From positions 197,214,543 to 197,278,542 of the forward strand of contig NC_091119.1 in assembly GCF_040183065.1 (NCBI RefSeq): DNA of 64,000 nucleotides, read 5' to 3'. This DNA comes from Periplaneta americana (lineage: Eukaryota; Arthropoda; Insecta; Blattodea; Blattidae). The notes under the pieces were generated by a model. It saw only the letters and a program-made list of their open reading frames with translations, did not search any database and had not been told where the DNA came from. The position numbers and the translations under genes were made by a program. Numbering within the stretch: position 1 is the stretch's first letter; each line of letters opens with the position of its first letter. Shown here in pieces: positions 1 through 11,428 of this stretch.

Positions 1-690
1 ATAGTAAATATCAATACCTTAAAAACAATATACTTTGCATACTTCCACTCGGTAATGAGTTTTGGAATAATATTCTGGGGAAATTCCACAGATTAGTAAC
101 AGTATATTTCTATTACAAAAAAGAGTAATTAGAATAATAGTAGGTGCCAAATCTAGGGAATCTTGTAGAACTATTTTCAAAAAACTACAAATAATGCCCA
201 TGGCTTGTCAGTATATCTTTTCATTAATAATCTTCCTCGTATGTAATCGTGAAAACTTTGTAACTAATTCAACAGTTCATAGCAAAAATACACGTCAAAA
301 AATGACTTTCATACTCCATCGGCAAGTCTATCGTGCTATCAAAAAGGAGTGCGTTATATGACAGTAAAAATTTTTAATAGCCTCCCTATCGATATAAAAA
401 ATGAAAGTCAAAACATAAAATTATTTAGGGCCAAATTAAAGAAGTACCTAATTTCTCACGCCTTCTATTCTGTAGGCGAATTCATGACATTCAATAACAC
501 TTCATGAAATTGATACTAAAACTTTGTGTTGTACTAGTAGACTATATTGTAAACCTCTTCTGTATATATTTCAACTGTGACTATAAATTAAGACTTTGTA
601 GTAGTATTAAGTTTTTTTGACTTGGTCCATATTCTAGCTGTAAGCATGTATGAATACCATGGAATGTTAATAAATACAATACAATACAAA
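1..690 (+). pseudogene. Jockey-like non-LTR retrotransposon, 3' end fragment
   Basis: The stretch is nearly identical to 38418-39110, where the same element carries reverse transcriptase sequence upstream. In frame it reads the C-terminal part of a Jockey-like ORF2 (FAYFHSVMSFGIIFWGNSTD region), then a 3' UTR ending in a short ATACA repeat near 690, a usual tail for this group. The frame is broken by a stop after the NSTD motif and by small indels, so it is a dead copy. Its 5' part lies outside the window. Confidence 0.8.
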
Positions 691-959
691 AAATCATCTT
701 GAGAATGAATCTTAAGCGTAACGGAACTGCTCTGAAAACGTAGGAGTAGACATTTTCTTAGGCCTTTAATGCTCACTTCAGTAGTAAGAAGAAATCGAAA
801 CATTTCTATGTGACAAAGGGATCTGAAATATTAAAAGACTATAGGAAAGGACCATATTCATGGAATGCAGTTCTGCACGCGATAGTGCTACGAATTTGAG
901 TACTCTTACAAAGAGTTTTAAGTCCGAATTAACAGTTCAGTGGACCATAAAACTTGATA
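691..959. other. Unassigned AT-rich stretch
   Basis: I see no gene or repeat I recognise here. The ORF on the minus strand at 588-803 crosses the end of the retroelement and has no recognisable product. Confidence 0.4.
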
Positions 960-2860
960 GTACAGGCACTGCCATCGTGATCTAGACCAGGCCGTAATGC
1001 AGGTTGTGTGACGTCACTCGATGAGTCGGGCTTTTCTATTTGAGTATACGGAGCCGAGTGAAATATATTACTTTAATGCGTGTCGGCGCTCAATTTTATT
1101 TAGTGTAATGTGTGTATAAGACCCCTTCACACTTCTTATTGCATAATATGTTGCAGAAATAATTACAAAACTGTGTTATTTTAATGTGAACGGAGTTTTA
1201 CATGGTAACATAACCTGGTTGCATCAACATTTTAAGTTTGGAATGGAAGCTATTTTGAGATTTAATAAAGAAGAATTATTTATATTGTGATTTTAATTTA
1301 GCACATCTACCTTCCTTACTTGTAGGTACAAAATTTACCACAGTCCCTCCTATGAAATTAGTGTATGTACAGTTGTGTGTTAATCTGGTAGGTTAGATAA
1401 ATACAATTCATTACAACCCAGTATAGTAGGGAACAAATAAATAATACAATTACATTTTTATTCAATGTAATATGTGCATAAGTTCCATTTATGTGTTGCA
1501 TAATGTGGCAGGAATAATAAATAAAACTGAGTTATTTTTATGTGAAGAGAATTTACCATGTTAACATAAGCTATCTGCGTCAACATTTTAGGCTTAAGTC
1601 GAGAACGAAAACGGTTTTGAGATTTAATAAAGAAGAATATATTTTTAGGATAAACTTCAGAACACGGTTACCGTCCTTACTTATAGGTAGAAAATTCACC
1701 ACAGTCCCTCCTATGAAATGTACATACGTTATATTACTTAGTAACGCTGAGGTATAGTTCCGGTAATTTCTGAACTGAAAACAGTTGAATTTATTTTTTG
1801 TGGAGATGCATTTGATCCTATAAGCAAGGCATATTAAAATCCTGAACGAACCGAACTAATTTGTATATGCAAGATGTATGAATACGAAGGGAACTACCTC
1901 AGCGCTAGTTTAGCCCTAGCAACTAAATTAAACTAATCAGACTTCAGACTGGAGTACCGTCTGAAACGAATAAATACAATTGAAGTGTAGACAAATTGCA
2001 TTTATAAGTTATACGTAGCGTTATGCTTAATTATAATGCATAATTGCGAATATGGAAATAAGGCAAGTACTGATAGAATAAACATAACCTATAACTTCAA
2101 CACATTAAAATATGCGTGCGATGCAACTGAAAATTGTTGAAACGTGCATAAATGAATGTGCAAGAATTTCGTAACGAAGCATGAGTGCTTTATTTCAACT
2201 AATTACAATTCTAGATACTGTAACAGTAATGAAAACTATAGGGTATAATTTTTCGTAATATACTATATGTATCCCGTTTTAAGTTCAAATTGTGTATATT
2301 ATCAAACGTCGTATTATTTACTCGTATAATGTAGGTTATTCACAAATAAAAAGGGCGCAATAATTTAAATTTAATAAGACAAATACGTTAAACTAACAAT
2401 AATGGATTAGACAAGAGTAACATCGGTAACGCTGCACTTAGGCCTAATCACAACTTACTTTACATGCCAGTCGATGTTTCACTTTCAGGTATATATTATT
2501 ACACATATTTAAGCCTACTGTTTATAAGACCAAAATTTCACTTAACCACATAAGGGCGCAATATTTAATCGAAATAAAGGCAGGTATTACACATACGAAC
2601 TTTGCCTGCAACAACGTAATTTTCACACCAAAAATAATATTATACCTTAAATTGCAAGTAAACTGTGTCTCAAGTGTCTCACAATCACTGTTTAAAATTT
2701 TACTGACGCAATTACACTGCATTTCAGAGAAATATATGTTATTCTTCATGCACTGCAACTAAGTCATATGGTTGAAAGACCACCTTTCGCGATCAGCTGT
2801 TAAGGGAGTCACGTGGTCTGCCTTACGGCCTGTATTAGATCACGATGGCAGTGGTACAGG
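960..2860. mobile_element. TIR DNA transposon with CACTGCC termini, unclassified, non-autonomous
   Basis: The left end (CACTGCCATCGTGATCTAG from 967) and the reverse complement of the right end (CACTGCCATCGTGATCTAA, ending 2853) form a terminal inverted repeat that continues imperfectly for about 50 bp (AGGCCGTAA then GACGTCACTC or CACGTGACTC). A 7-bp direct repeat, GTACAGG, flanks both sides (960-966 and 2854-2860) and fits a target-site duplication. A diverged copy is at 31069-32070. No transposase was recognised. The 7-bp duplication with CA..TG ends would fit the P superfamily, but this is only a guess. Confidence 0.65.
1095..1755 (+). repeat. Internal direct duplication (~300 bp, two copies) inside the TIR element
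   Basis: About 1095-1395 and 1455-1755 are imperfect copies of each other. Both run through TAGTGTAATGTG-like sequence, TTGCATAAT, an ATTTAATAAAGAAGAA block and CACAGTCCCTCCTATGAAAT. The element copy at 31069-32070 contains only one unit. The open frame at 1542-1757 falls within the second unit and has no recognisable product. Confidence 0.7.
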
Positions 2861-3677
2861 GGATCGACTAAAACTGTAATGCAGTCTTCCTATTCGCAAG
2901 TAGCTTTCTCAGAAGTGGTTATGACTTGCAACTTAGGAGTTCATAGTTCATTCCAGTCTGTTTACTGTGCGCCGTTGAACGTGTAATGTGATAGTGATAT
3001 TACTTGATACGATGTTGATTTTTGTTAAGTTTATCTTCAGTTCATTTTCCATCAGTGAGGAGCTCTGAAGGAAAACCCGTCAGGTCCGCTCCCAATCGTA
3101 ACTGAGTTTGAAGTGCATTCATTACAGCTATTCTGTTATATCGGTAATGTTATAAATTTTGAGTTCTCTGTGAATTGTTCCGTTTCTAGCAAGATCTTGC
3201 CTTGTTCAGCCTATAACTTTACGCCTGCAATTTACTTTTATCCTTATCTCTTATTATTCCTGATTCGCTTCCATAAATCAATACTATGACAGCCATTCTA
3301 TAACTTATTTTTTGTTTTCTTTCTTGCTTTCAATACAGTATATGATTTGATCTTCCATAAAACTTTCCACGAGATTAGTAGGAAAAGTTAGAGATTGTGT
3401 GTCCACAAGATTCTATTCAAAACCACGCATGCACTATTCCAGTGTTCGTAGAATTTTCCGAAACCCAGTAAATGCACGATGTGTGGTATGTACTGTATAT
3501 ACATTTTGTGTGAAGATGCTCTTTATTTTCAGAAATGTTTTACTATGTTTTCCAATGTACGCACTTGTAAAAACTCTTCAATCTCGGTAAGTTTCATTAG
3601 GCTTACTGACTAAAGAACTGATGTTATGAAAGCATCCTTAAGGAACGTCCATTAAAATGGTTTCACGTCTGTTGAAC
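2861..3677. other. Unassigned stretch
   Basis: No gene, RNA or repeat was recognised. The 63-codon open frame at 3399-3590 has no recognisable motif and is probably chance. Confidence 0.4.
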
Positions 3678-3692
3678 CTTTGTGAAAACTTA

Positions 3693-5032
3693 CTTACTGG
3701 CTTTTAAGGAACCCGGAGGTTCAGTGCCGCCCTCACATAAGCCCACCATTGGTCCCTATCCTGAGCAAGATTAATCCATTCTCTATCATCATATCCCACC
3801 TCCCTCAAATCCATTTTAATATTATCCTCCCACCTACGTCTCGGTCTCCCTAAAGGTCTTTTTCCCTCCGGCCTCCCAACTAACACTCTATATGCATTTC
3901 TGGATTCGCTCATACGTGCTACATGCCCTGCCCATCTCAAACGTCTGGATTTAATGTTCCTAATTGCGTGCAGTTCTGTGTTGTGTAACTTTCTCCATTC
4001 TCCTGTAACTTCATCCCTCTTAGCCCCAAATATTTTCCTAAGCACCTTATTCTCAAACACCCTTAACCTATGTTCCTCCCTCAAAGTGAGAGTCCAAGTT
4101 TCACAACCATAAAGAACAGCCAGTAATATAACTGTTTTATAAATTCTAACTTTCAAATTTTTTGACAGCAGACTGGTTGATAAAAGTTTCTCAACCGAAT
4201 AATAACACGCATTTCCCATATTTATTCTGTGTTTAATTTCCTCCCGAGTATCATTTATATTTGTTACTGTTGCTCCCAGATATTTGAACTTCTCCACCTC
4301 TTCAAAAGAAAAATTTCCAATTTTTATATTTTCATTTCGTACAATATTCTCGTCACGAGGCATAATCATATACTTTGTCTTTTCGGGATTTACTTCCAAA
4401 CCTATCTCTTTACTTGCCTCCAGTAAAATTCCCGTGTTTTCCCTAATCGTTTGTGGATTTTCTCCTAACATATTCACGTCATCCGCATAGACAAGCAGCT
4501 GATGTAACCCGTTCAATTCCAAACCCTCTCTGTTAACCTGGACTTTCCTAATGGCATACTCTAGAGCAAAGTTAAAAAGTAAAGGTGATAGTGCATCTCC
4601 TTGCTTTAGCCCACAGTGAATTGGAAACTCATCTGACAGAAACTGACCTATACGAACTCTGCTATACGTTTCACTGAGACACATTTTAATTAATCGAACT
4701 AGTTTCTTGGGAATACCAAATTCAATAAGAATATCATATAAAACTTTTCTCTTAACCGAGTCATATGCCTTTTTGAAATCTATGAATAATTGATGGACCT
4801 TACCCTTATACTCCCATTTTTTCTCCATTATCTGTCGAATACAAAATATCTGGTCAATAGTTGATCTATTACGCCTAAAACCACACTGATGATCCCCAGT
4901 AATTTCATCTACATATGGAGTTAATCTTCTCAAAAGAATATTGGACAAAATTTTGTACGACGTCAACAAAAGTGATATTTCTCGAAAGTTACTACAGTTA
5001 GTCTTGTCCCCCTTCTTAAAGATAGGTACGAG
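3693..5032 (-). mobile_element. RTE-like non-LTR retrotransposon, 5'-truncated, young insertion
   Basis: A perfect 15-bp direct repeat, CTTTGTGAAAACTTA, lies at 3678-3692 and 5033-5047, so the insertion limits are exact: 1340 bp. The element is cut off at its 5' end, as is usual for target-primed reverse transcription, and its 3' end is the short tail after the stop codon near 3704. The intact frame and perfect duplication point to a recent insertion. Partial relatives of the same family are at 6330-6548, 6965-7150, 37099-37628, 39280-39365, 61367-61430 and 63838-64000. Confidence 0.9.
3704..5032 (-). CDS. Reverse transcriptase (C-terminal 442 codons) of the RTE-like element
   Basis: The frame is open from the truncation point at 5032 to a stop at 3704. 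A start is absent because the 5' part is missing; the TTG at 4969 is internal. It begins in the reverse transcriptase fingers (FKKGD), then [19 protein letters not shown] with the first catalytic aspartate, [14 protein letters not shown], and LVYADDVN with the catalytic YADD pair. The thumb and C-terminal region follow, with [17 protein letters not shown] and a basic [10 protein letters not shown] stretch. The family normally has an N-terminal endonuclease, lost here. Compared with my memory of relatives, a few residues are missing before [10 protein letters not shown]. It would act in copy-and-paste transposition but cannot be complete. Confidence 0.9.
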   Translation of the reverse strand, partial: LVPIFKKGDKTNCSNFREISLLLTSYKILSNILLRRLTPYVDEITGDHQCGFRRNRSTIDQIFCIRQIMEKKWEYKGKVHQLFIDFKKAYDSVKRKVLYDILIEFGIPKKLVRLIKMCLSETYSRVRIGQFLSDEFPIHCGLKQGDALSPLLFNFALEYAIRKVQVNREGLELNGLHQLLVYADDVNMLGENPQTIRENTGILLEASKEIGLEVNPEKTKYMIMPRDENIVRNENIKIGNFSFEEVEKFKYLGATVTNINDTREEIKHRINMGNACYYSVEKLLSTSLLSKNLKVRIYKTVILLAVLYGCETWTLTLREEHRLRVFENKVLRKIFGAKRDEVTGEWRKLHNTELHAIRNIKSRRLRWAGHVARMSESRNAYRVLVGRPEGKRPLGRPRRRWEDNIKMDLREVGYDDREWINLAQDRDQWWAYVRAALNLRVP

Positions 5033-5047
5033 CTTTGTGAAAACTTA

Positions 5048-5877
5048 GATTAGGAAAATACATAACACTAAAAAGTGTAAATAAAAACTACACACAGTGT
5101 AAATACTTAACCTAAGGTTCTTCCGCTTTGCTAGTTCGCAGAATTTGTCACACTTTTCCTGTTGATGTAGAAATTGCTAGAGTCGCTATTAGCACCACAA
5201 GCATTATTTACAGTCATTAAGTTCACAAATTTACACTCCCCCCATCCTGTTAGACACTGCAGTTTACGTCTGTTGAGGCTGGGATGCTTTTAATACATTG
5301 TTGTTGATGATGTTGGCACCTAACGCCTTACTGGTATTCGAATACTGTTACCCCTGCATGGGATGTACAAAGTTCTGTGCCAACCTGGGCAACATCCAAG
5401 ATTCAGGGGAGAATGAGTTACCTGACCCTTGTGTCCTAGCTGAATTGTCCTCAACAAGTGATATTTTGTAACAGTCGCTTTATATTTGGATTTATTGTAA
5501 GGGCTCCTCCAAATTACACTGATCATTTGTGCAGTTTTTCGTAAAACATTGTTTTAAATGGGAGCTTTCATACGAGACTAATGCAGTCGATAATTCATTG
5601 TTTGAGCATAACATCCTATTGAAGGACCATCAGCGTTTTCAAGGTCTTCCCGGATAATGGTTACCGGAAGACACAACAATGATAATTTATAAAAACTTTC
5701 ATCTTTATTGTTTCTAAATATTTTCCCCCTCGCTGTTATTTATACTCGCTTTAACATCTTTGGTCATATCGCGAGTTAATCTTTCGTTGAAATCCGAAGG
5801 CCTGTGTACTATTGTTGTGAACTAGATGGCGACTGTATATGTATTGCTGATTTGTTATGAATATGATTTCCGTGATG
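5048..5877. other. Unassigned stretch
   Basis: No gene was recognised. The minus-strand open frame 5320-5526 has no family I know. The segment about 5300-5530 has a higher GC content than its surroundings and could be an uncharacterised repeat. Confidence 0.35.
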
Positions 5878-6052
5878 AATGAGGCCGGTGATTTTCAGGG
5901 ATGTTGTGGTCCGAATTTCCTGGCATTTGCCTTACGGTTGAGGAAAAACCCTGAAAAACTCAACCAGGAAATTCAACCCGACCGGGAATCGAACCCGGGC
6001 CCTCTGCGTAAGGGACCAGCATGCTGACCCCTACACCACAGAGGTGGTCTCT
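5878..6052 (-). repeat. tRNA-derived SINE, minus orientation
   Basis: Read on the minus strand, the head is tRNA-like: GTGGTGTAGGGGTCAGCATG (A-box region) and GGGTTCGATTCCCGG (B box), starting near 6050. It is followed by a core with the inverted pair GGTTGAG...CTCAACC and then the region near 5880. The B box is intact. The same core motif occurs in SINEs with different heads at 7161-7377, 41936-42190, 44965-45155 and 45600-45757. Confidence 0.75.
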
Positions 6053-6329
6053 AAAAATATTCTTTCGTCTTCTTTCTAAATATTATTTCCTCTTCAGTTG
6101 TTTTATTATTGTTGCTATGGAAAATAAACAGCAGTGCAACCTACTTTCGAGTTTATAGAAAAATAATGATAAATTTCTGTTCATAAAAATGAGATTTATT
6201 TTCACAGAAAGATCTTTAAAATTCCCAGTTTGCAGTCTTCAATATATTGTACGAGTATATCAGAATCACTTCAGGTTAATTCCAGGCCTATGAATTAGGC
6301 ATTTTTGTTAAGACATAGGCTTTACATAT

Positions 6330-6548
6330 TATTTATTGCACTTATTTACTCATGGCTTTTAAAGAACTCGGAGGTTCATTGCCGTCCTCACATAAACCCG
6401 TCATCGGTCCCTAGCCTGAGTAAGATTAATCCAGTTCCTAGCATCATATCCCACGTCCCTCAGGTCTTCCAACTGCAGTACGGTATATGCATTTCCAGAT
6501 TCATTCACACGTGCTACATGCCCAGCTCATCTCAAACGTCTGGATTTG
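6330..6548 (-). pseudogene. RTE-like retrotransposon C-terminal tail, fragment
   Basis: On the minus strand this matches the end of the ORF at 3704-5032 ([12 protein letters not shown], then the tail ending LNLRV and the stop), with indels and a missing middle part. It is a dead 3' fragment. Confidence 0.75.
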
Positions 6549-6745
6549 TTGTTGTTTAATCAACTGTCTGAAGATAGGTTTGAACCTCTGTCTGAAGACA
6601 GATTTGAGCCTCATAAATGACACCAGTAAGACATCACTCATGAGGCAATTAAGCCAGAAGATAATGGGGTACGTGGCCAGTGCCTTCCCCTCTCCATTCC
6701 ATACATCGCTGACTAGTATCACTGATCACGTACCGGTAATATAAC
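6549..6745 (+). repeat. Interspersed repeat with TTTGTTGTTGTTTAATCA start
   Basis: The stretch starts TTTGTTGTTGTTTAATCA and contains two near copies of TGTCTGAAGA(T/C)AG(G/A)TTTGA. It then runs through a segment ending near TCACTGATCACGTACC. I recognise it as a widespread insect repeat but cannot name the family. It ends at a region of unclear origin (6746-6964). Confidence 0.45.
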
Positions 6746-6964
6746 GGATTGGCCATCCCCATATTAAAAACGGTAACATGTAGAAGAGAACAACCACCAG
6801 GATCGCCACTGTCGATTAGTAACGACTGCTATATGGAAGTACAGTTACTCCAGGCAATTGAAATGGGAGTTACAACGTGACTTCAACTGTCGTTAGATGG
6901 CAGATAATAAAAGTTGTTGCCTTCAAAGCTCATAAGAGTGATCAACCTGTTATACGTGATAGTG

Positions 6965-7150
6965 TGTTAGTTGGGAGGCCGGAGGGAAAAGACCTTTGGA
7001 TAGGCCGAGACGTAGATAGGAGGATAATATTAAAATGGATTTTTTAGGGAAGTGGGATATGATGGTAGAGACTGGATTAATCTTGCTCAGGACAGGGATC
7101 GATGGTGGGCTTATGTGAGGGCGGCAATGAACCTGCGGGTTTCTTAAAAG
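6965..7150 (+). pseudogene. RTE-like retrotransposon C-terminal tail, fragment
   Basis: The plus strand reads [12 protein letters not shown] sequence, then a GRDVDR-like basic stretch, [15 protein letters not shown] residues, AYVRAAMNLRV and a stop. It matches the C-terminus of the ORF at 3704-5032 with frameshifts. Together with 6330-6548 it forms an inverted pair of tails about 400 bp apart. Confidence 0.75.
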
Positions 7151-7160
7151 CCAAATATTT

Positions 7161-7377
7161 AACGACGTATCAACTACTAGGTTATGTAGCGTCGATGGGA
7201 TTGCTGATGACGAGATGAGGCCGAGGATTCGCCGTAAATTACCTGACATTCGCCTTACGGTTGGGGAAAACCTCGGGAAAACCCCCATCAGATAATCGAA
7301 CTCACGGCCGAACGCAACTCCGGATCGGCAGGCAAACGCCTCAGCCGATTGAACTATGCCAGTGACAATGTTTGTCA
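7161..7377 (-). repeat. tRNA-derived SINE, minus orientation (same family as 41936-42190)
   Basis: On the minus strand the head reads GGCTGAGGCGTTTGCCTGCC and then GAGTTCGATTATC in the B-box position. This is followed by the core with TTTTCCCGAGGTTTTCCCCA and the 3' part GATGAGATGAGG...CGTCGTTAAATA. The B box is mutated. Confidence 0.75.
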
Positions 7378-7802
7378 AGTGAAGTCATTTTGATAAACTA
7401 CTAAGCCATATGTTGGGACACACGCATGTGTAAAGCAAATAAGGAAAGTTGTGCGAAATAAAATTCAATTATACCAGATGCGAGAATTGTATGTTTTTGT
7501 GCAGACGAGGAAACTTTGAAAAGAAAGCTTATACATTGAGTACTAAACTCTTATCCGCTACTCTGGAAATGTGCATCGATAATGTTATCAAATAGCAATA
7601 TTATAGCTGAAACAATGATCCCTGCAAAATGATTGCATTAACTCTTGTATTACTGAACAAGTTAATCGGTGATAGCATTTACAGAACAATAGCTGCTCAG
7701 ACTTATTTCTGTTAAGGTAAAAATAAACTCGAGTTTAAAACCACCATTGTTTACTTAACGTCGGCGATAGGTTTTATGAACTGCATTCCATGATTACCTT
7801 TA
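7378..7802. other. Unassigned stretch
   Basis: AT-rich sequence in which no gene or repeat was recognised. Confidence 0.4.
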
Positions 7803-7810
7803 CAATAAAG

Positions 7811-8655
7811 CAGTGGCGTAGCATGAAATTTTGAGCAGGGGAAGTTAACTCAAGTTGTCTTTCATGCAATATGAGAAAACGCATTACAAAAATACAGTCT
7901 TAAAATAAATAGTAGTCAATTTCAAGTCAGCAGTCGAATATTGATTGGAACATCGTAAGTAACACCAATAAGGCATGACCTCAAATGATACGTAGTAAAA
8001 TATGATTTCACGGTTTACACATATCTCTTAACAAATAGACACGTATACGTATAACATTAGCTCACTCCCTGTCATACTTAGAGAAATCACAATATTAGTA
8101 TCATTACGTAGCCTAAGTATGCGTCTGTCTTTTGGCTGTGTCCTTCATTGACAGCAAGGGAGTCGGTCATTTCTTTTTTAAATCACACTTTTGTTCGTAA
8201 GTCAGTCTTGATAATACAATTGTCCTAAAAAATTCAAGTAAATTAGTGTCAGGAACTGTTATTTCGCTCATTATTTATTATATCAGCCACAATGCACACT
8301 AACACTTCAACTGAACACAACTGACGAAAAGGGATAACTCGGAAACTACTTATTTTAAATGTTAAAGCTAGCTTCTTTTCGAGCCTTGCGACTAGGGTAG
8401 TTTAAAAGGGATGGAAAATCTGCGGGGTGGATTACACAGAAGAAACCGGTCTTCTTGGAAGCTGGTGTGTGCAGGCTTCTAGTTTACTGCTGCATCACAA
8501 ATAATCCTGAGCTGCCGCATCACAATATTTAACGCGTAAATATAAATTATATTAAAATTAATAAATAATTTTCTCCATAAACTGCAGGTTTATTATGAAA
8601 TTATTATTAACTGGGGAAGCTAAGCTTTTTAGCTTACATTGACGCTACGCCACTG
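7811..8655. mobile_element. Non-autonomous hAT transposon (845 bp)
   Basis: An exact 8-bp direct repeat CAATAAAG flanks it (7803-7810 and 8656-8663). The left end CAGTGGCGTAGCATGAAATT and the reverse complement of the right end CAGTGGCGTAGCGTCAATGT share CAGTGGCGTAGC. An 8-bp duplication with CAGTGGCG termini is the hAT signature. No transposase frame was seen. Confidence 0.88.
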
Positions 8656-9195
8656 CAATAAAGAAACAATATAAACCGTTCGTGTAATATGAAGTAATGA
8701 CTCAATATTTAGGTCACTGTACATTCCGTAAGCCACTTTCGCTTTCTTGGTTATAAACATAACTTGTGAGTAAAACAGTAGCCTGTAGGAAGTTTACAAG
8801 GCACAGTTTTTTATATTACGTGAAAATTCATTGGATAATTCCGTAAAGCAGCCATTTTCAATCGGTGTGCCGCGAATGATGTGCTGGTGTGCCGCGAGAA
8901 AATGAAAATAATAAAGGTAGTCGTATCAAAAATCGGTAAAGTAAAAGTTAAAAAATATTTGCACATGAGCTCTTGTTTCAAATTCACTAGTTCCTGGGTT
9001 TGCAGAAGTATTGCAGCAAGTGATAATGGTTAATTACTAGTAGTGCTATCGATCGATCAAAATATTTAATCGATGAACTATTTGAATTTAATCGATAATC
9101 GAGTTGTGATCGAGTTTAAAAAAATGTTTTAATATACTGTAATACACAAGGATTGTTAAAATTAACTTGTGTTCGGTGATAAGCATAAGTATTAA

Positions 9196-10206
9196 GGGTC
9201 GAATTCATAGTCGTCACTTATAAAATGAGGAAACACTTAAGTAATGAGCGTTTCCTTAGCACTTATTTCAGATCGTATTGCAGAGACGCCACTCTTTCAT
9301 ATGCACTGAGCATTCCCTTGACATCGAAAGAAATATGGCAACATGGCTAGACGTGAGCACTTTCCTACATTCATTTGTTTTCCAGCGCCTTCAAATTGTT
9401 AAATCGGCATTATTGTCATCACAAATACACAAGTAAATATTATAGAGCTAAAAATTATACAAGATGTCCAGAAAGCATTTTACAGAAAAGAAAGAAGTGA
9501 ACTAAGATAACTAGTTATGAAATATGGAGATATCGTCGGAAAAAAAAAAAAAAAATAATTGTTCTCTCCAAAAGAAGAAATTGACATGGAATAAAATTGC
9601 AGTTGAGTTTAATGCAAACTCCGGAAATATTCCTGTAAGTAAATCATTTTAATTTATTTTTCAGTTATTTTTATGCTAAACAAAGTGGAAATGATATAAT
9701 TACGCAAATTTTAACAGCTTATTCCTTTGGTAGAAACAAACAAAAATGCAAATAACACTTTCTTGGGACGTGAATAGGCTACTTTTTCGAAAAAAAAAAA
9801 AAAAATGCTGCTGTATCATAAAATCTCAAAGCAACCAGTACTTTCAGCAGTGGCGAAATCGGTAAGCCTCATGGTTGTATTGTGACATAATATCCACAAC
9901 AGTGTTCTTGTCGAAACGGTATCTCCTCTTAAACTGTTGATCATTATACATATCTAAAGGGTTTTCCATATCTCTGATATATATTTTGTTTGTCGAAACT
10001 CATTTTCATATTAATTACAGAACTCAATAAATTAAATTAAATCATAATCATCATCTATTGTATACCGAATCAGCTGATTACAATGCATATAAGGAAGCAC
10101 CTTATTTGAATAAGTGTTCACTTCAGTGGGATTTATGAATTGGAAATTATTATAAGCAACTGCTTAAATGTTTCCTTACGATAAGTGTTGACTATGAATT
10201 CGGCCC
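9196..10206. mobile_element. PIF/Harbinger-like non-autonomous element (1011 bp)
   Basis: The left end GGGTCGAATTCATAGTCGTC and the reverse complement of the right end GGGCCGAATTCATAGTCAAC are inverted repeats flanked by TTAA (9192-9195 and 10207-10210). The same ATTCATAGTCGACACTT motif ends the element at 27437-29159, which encodes a Harbinger fragment. Inside, about 9570-9650 reads WNKIAVEFNANSG, resembling the Myb/SANT-like second protein of Harbinger elements. A poly-A run lies just before this. Confidence 0.7.
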
Positions 10207-10366
10207 TTAATGTTGTATATCTGTATATATTGTATTGCTATATTACAAAACAACTATTTTAATTACTTACTACCATATTTATTATGAGGCTTATAATTTA
10301 TTGTGTCAATTTCTCCGGGAATTTTTGAGACAAACATAAATAACAAAGTATGAAGACTCGCCTAGT

Positions 10367-10490
10367 TAATACTGCTTCATCCATGATTTTAAACATGTGA
10401 GTGCATTCACATGCTTCGAATTAAGTGCCTCTCTACGTTTAGTAACAATGTTTGCTGCATCACTAAACACGAAAAAACTTTTTTCTGTCA
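10367..10490 (-). pseudogene. hAT transposase C-terminal dimerisation region, fragment
   Basis: The minus strand reads KSFFVFSDAANIVTKRREAL and then NSKHVNALTMFK-like residues. This fits the conserved end of hAT transposases (SE..FS.A...T..R..L....V..L.F). It is broken by stops and frameshifts. Confidence 0.6.
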
Positions 10491-11359
10491 AGCCCTTCTC
10501 CACGATCGTTCAATTTAAATCCAAACGTTTCACCGAGTTTACCTCTCAAGTTCTCACATGACATAATGGAGTTTACACTTTTCACAAACCACAGAAAACT
10601 GATTTTTTTTTTCTTTATCAAACTAACACACAACCGTCATACATAAACTCAGTACAGAAACTGCAAGCACCTGCAAAAGTACAGTGGTCGAAACAGAAGA
10701 CTGGCCCTATTGTAATCCGAATTACCAGATTTTAGGGGGAGGGGGAATAGTTACTCTCTCACTTGCACACAGTGTAGACATGGCTATTTTATAAGGAATG
10801 AGGGGTACGAATCCCAGAAAAGTATTATTTCATATGCTAGGAAGATGAGCTGGCAACAAGGTGGAAGTTTTCTTGGAAAACCGTAAAACTTAATAAGGGT
10901 TTCGTATTATGTTTCAACTTTCAACAGAGGTAGACTAGGTCACTGTTGTCATATCTCCATCTCTTTCTAAAATGTTTATGCAAAGATTTTCTCTATGCTA
11001 CCTGGTTTACAGTTATAAGGTAACAGCACTATTGTGCTTTTAAGTAAGCAATTTCTGAGATAGAAATATTGTAGGAATTTTTAGTATGAGTTAGTATTAA
11101 CAAAATAATAATTAATATCAACTACCAACCGATTAATTTTAATCGACTCGATTATTCTATTAAATATTTACACAGTTGCTTATTTACACAAGTTAGGCGA
11201 TGGTCACTTCGTCATGTACTGTCTAGATTTTATGAACTGGAAGAATTTGTACTGTTTTTTCTGAAGAATCTAAATATGCCAGTTTTTTTCAGTGATTGAT
11301 GGTAGATTTATCTCATTTATTTGCATTTTAAGGTCCTCATTTCGTCGGAAAACTTTAAA

Positions 11360-11428
11360 AAAGGGGGGAAAAAAATCCACACCACATCCCCCTCCCTCCC
11401 CCTCCCCACGGGTTGGGAACCACTGGTT
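11360..11428 (-). mobile_element. Orphan hAT terminus (CAGTGGTTCCCAACCC)
   Basis: On the minus strand from 11428 the sequence reads CAGTGGTTCCCAACCCGTGG and continues into a G-rich stretch, a classic hAT terminal repeat. No matching opposite end with an 8-bp duplication was found in the window. Confidence 0.6.

Larger units (their letters stand above)
9040..11165. mobile_element. Probable second hAT element nested in the first
   Basis: The left side (AGTGCTATCGATCGATC, then AATCGATAATCGAG) and the right side (AACCGATTAATTTTAATCG, then CTCGATTATTC) are AATCGATT-rich inverted sequences, as at the ends of a ZBED-related hAT group. A hAT C-terminal fragment on the minus strand at 10367-10490 sits inside. 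I found no clean 8-bp duplication, so the limits are approximate. Confidence 0.5.
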
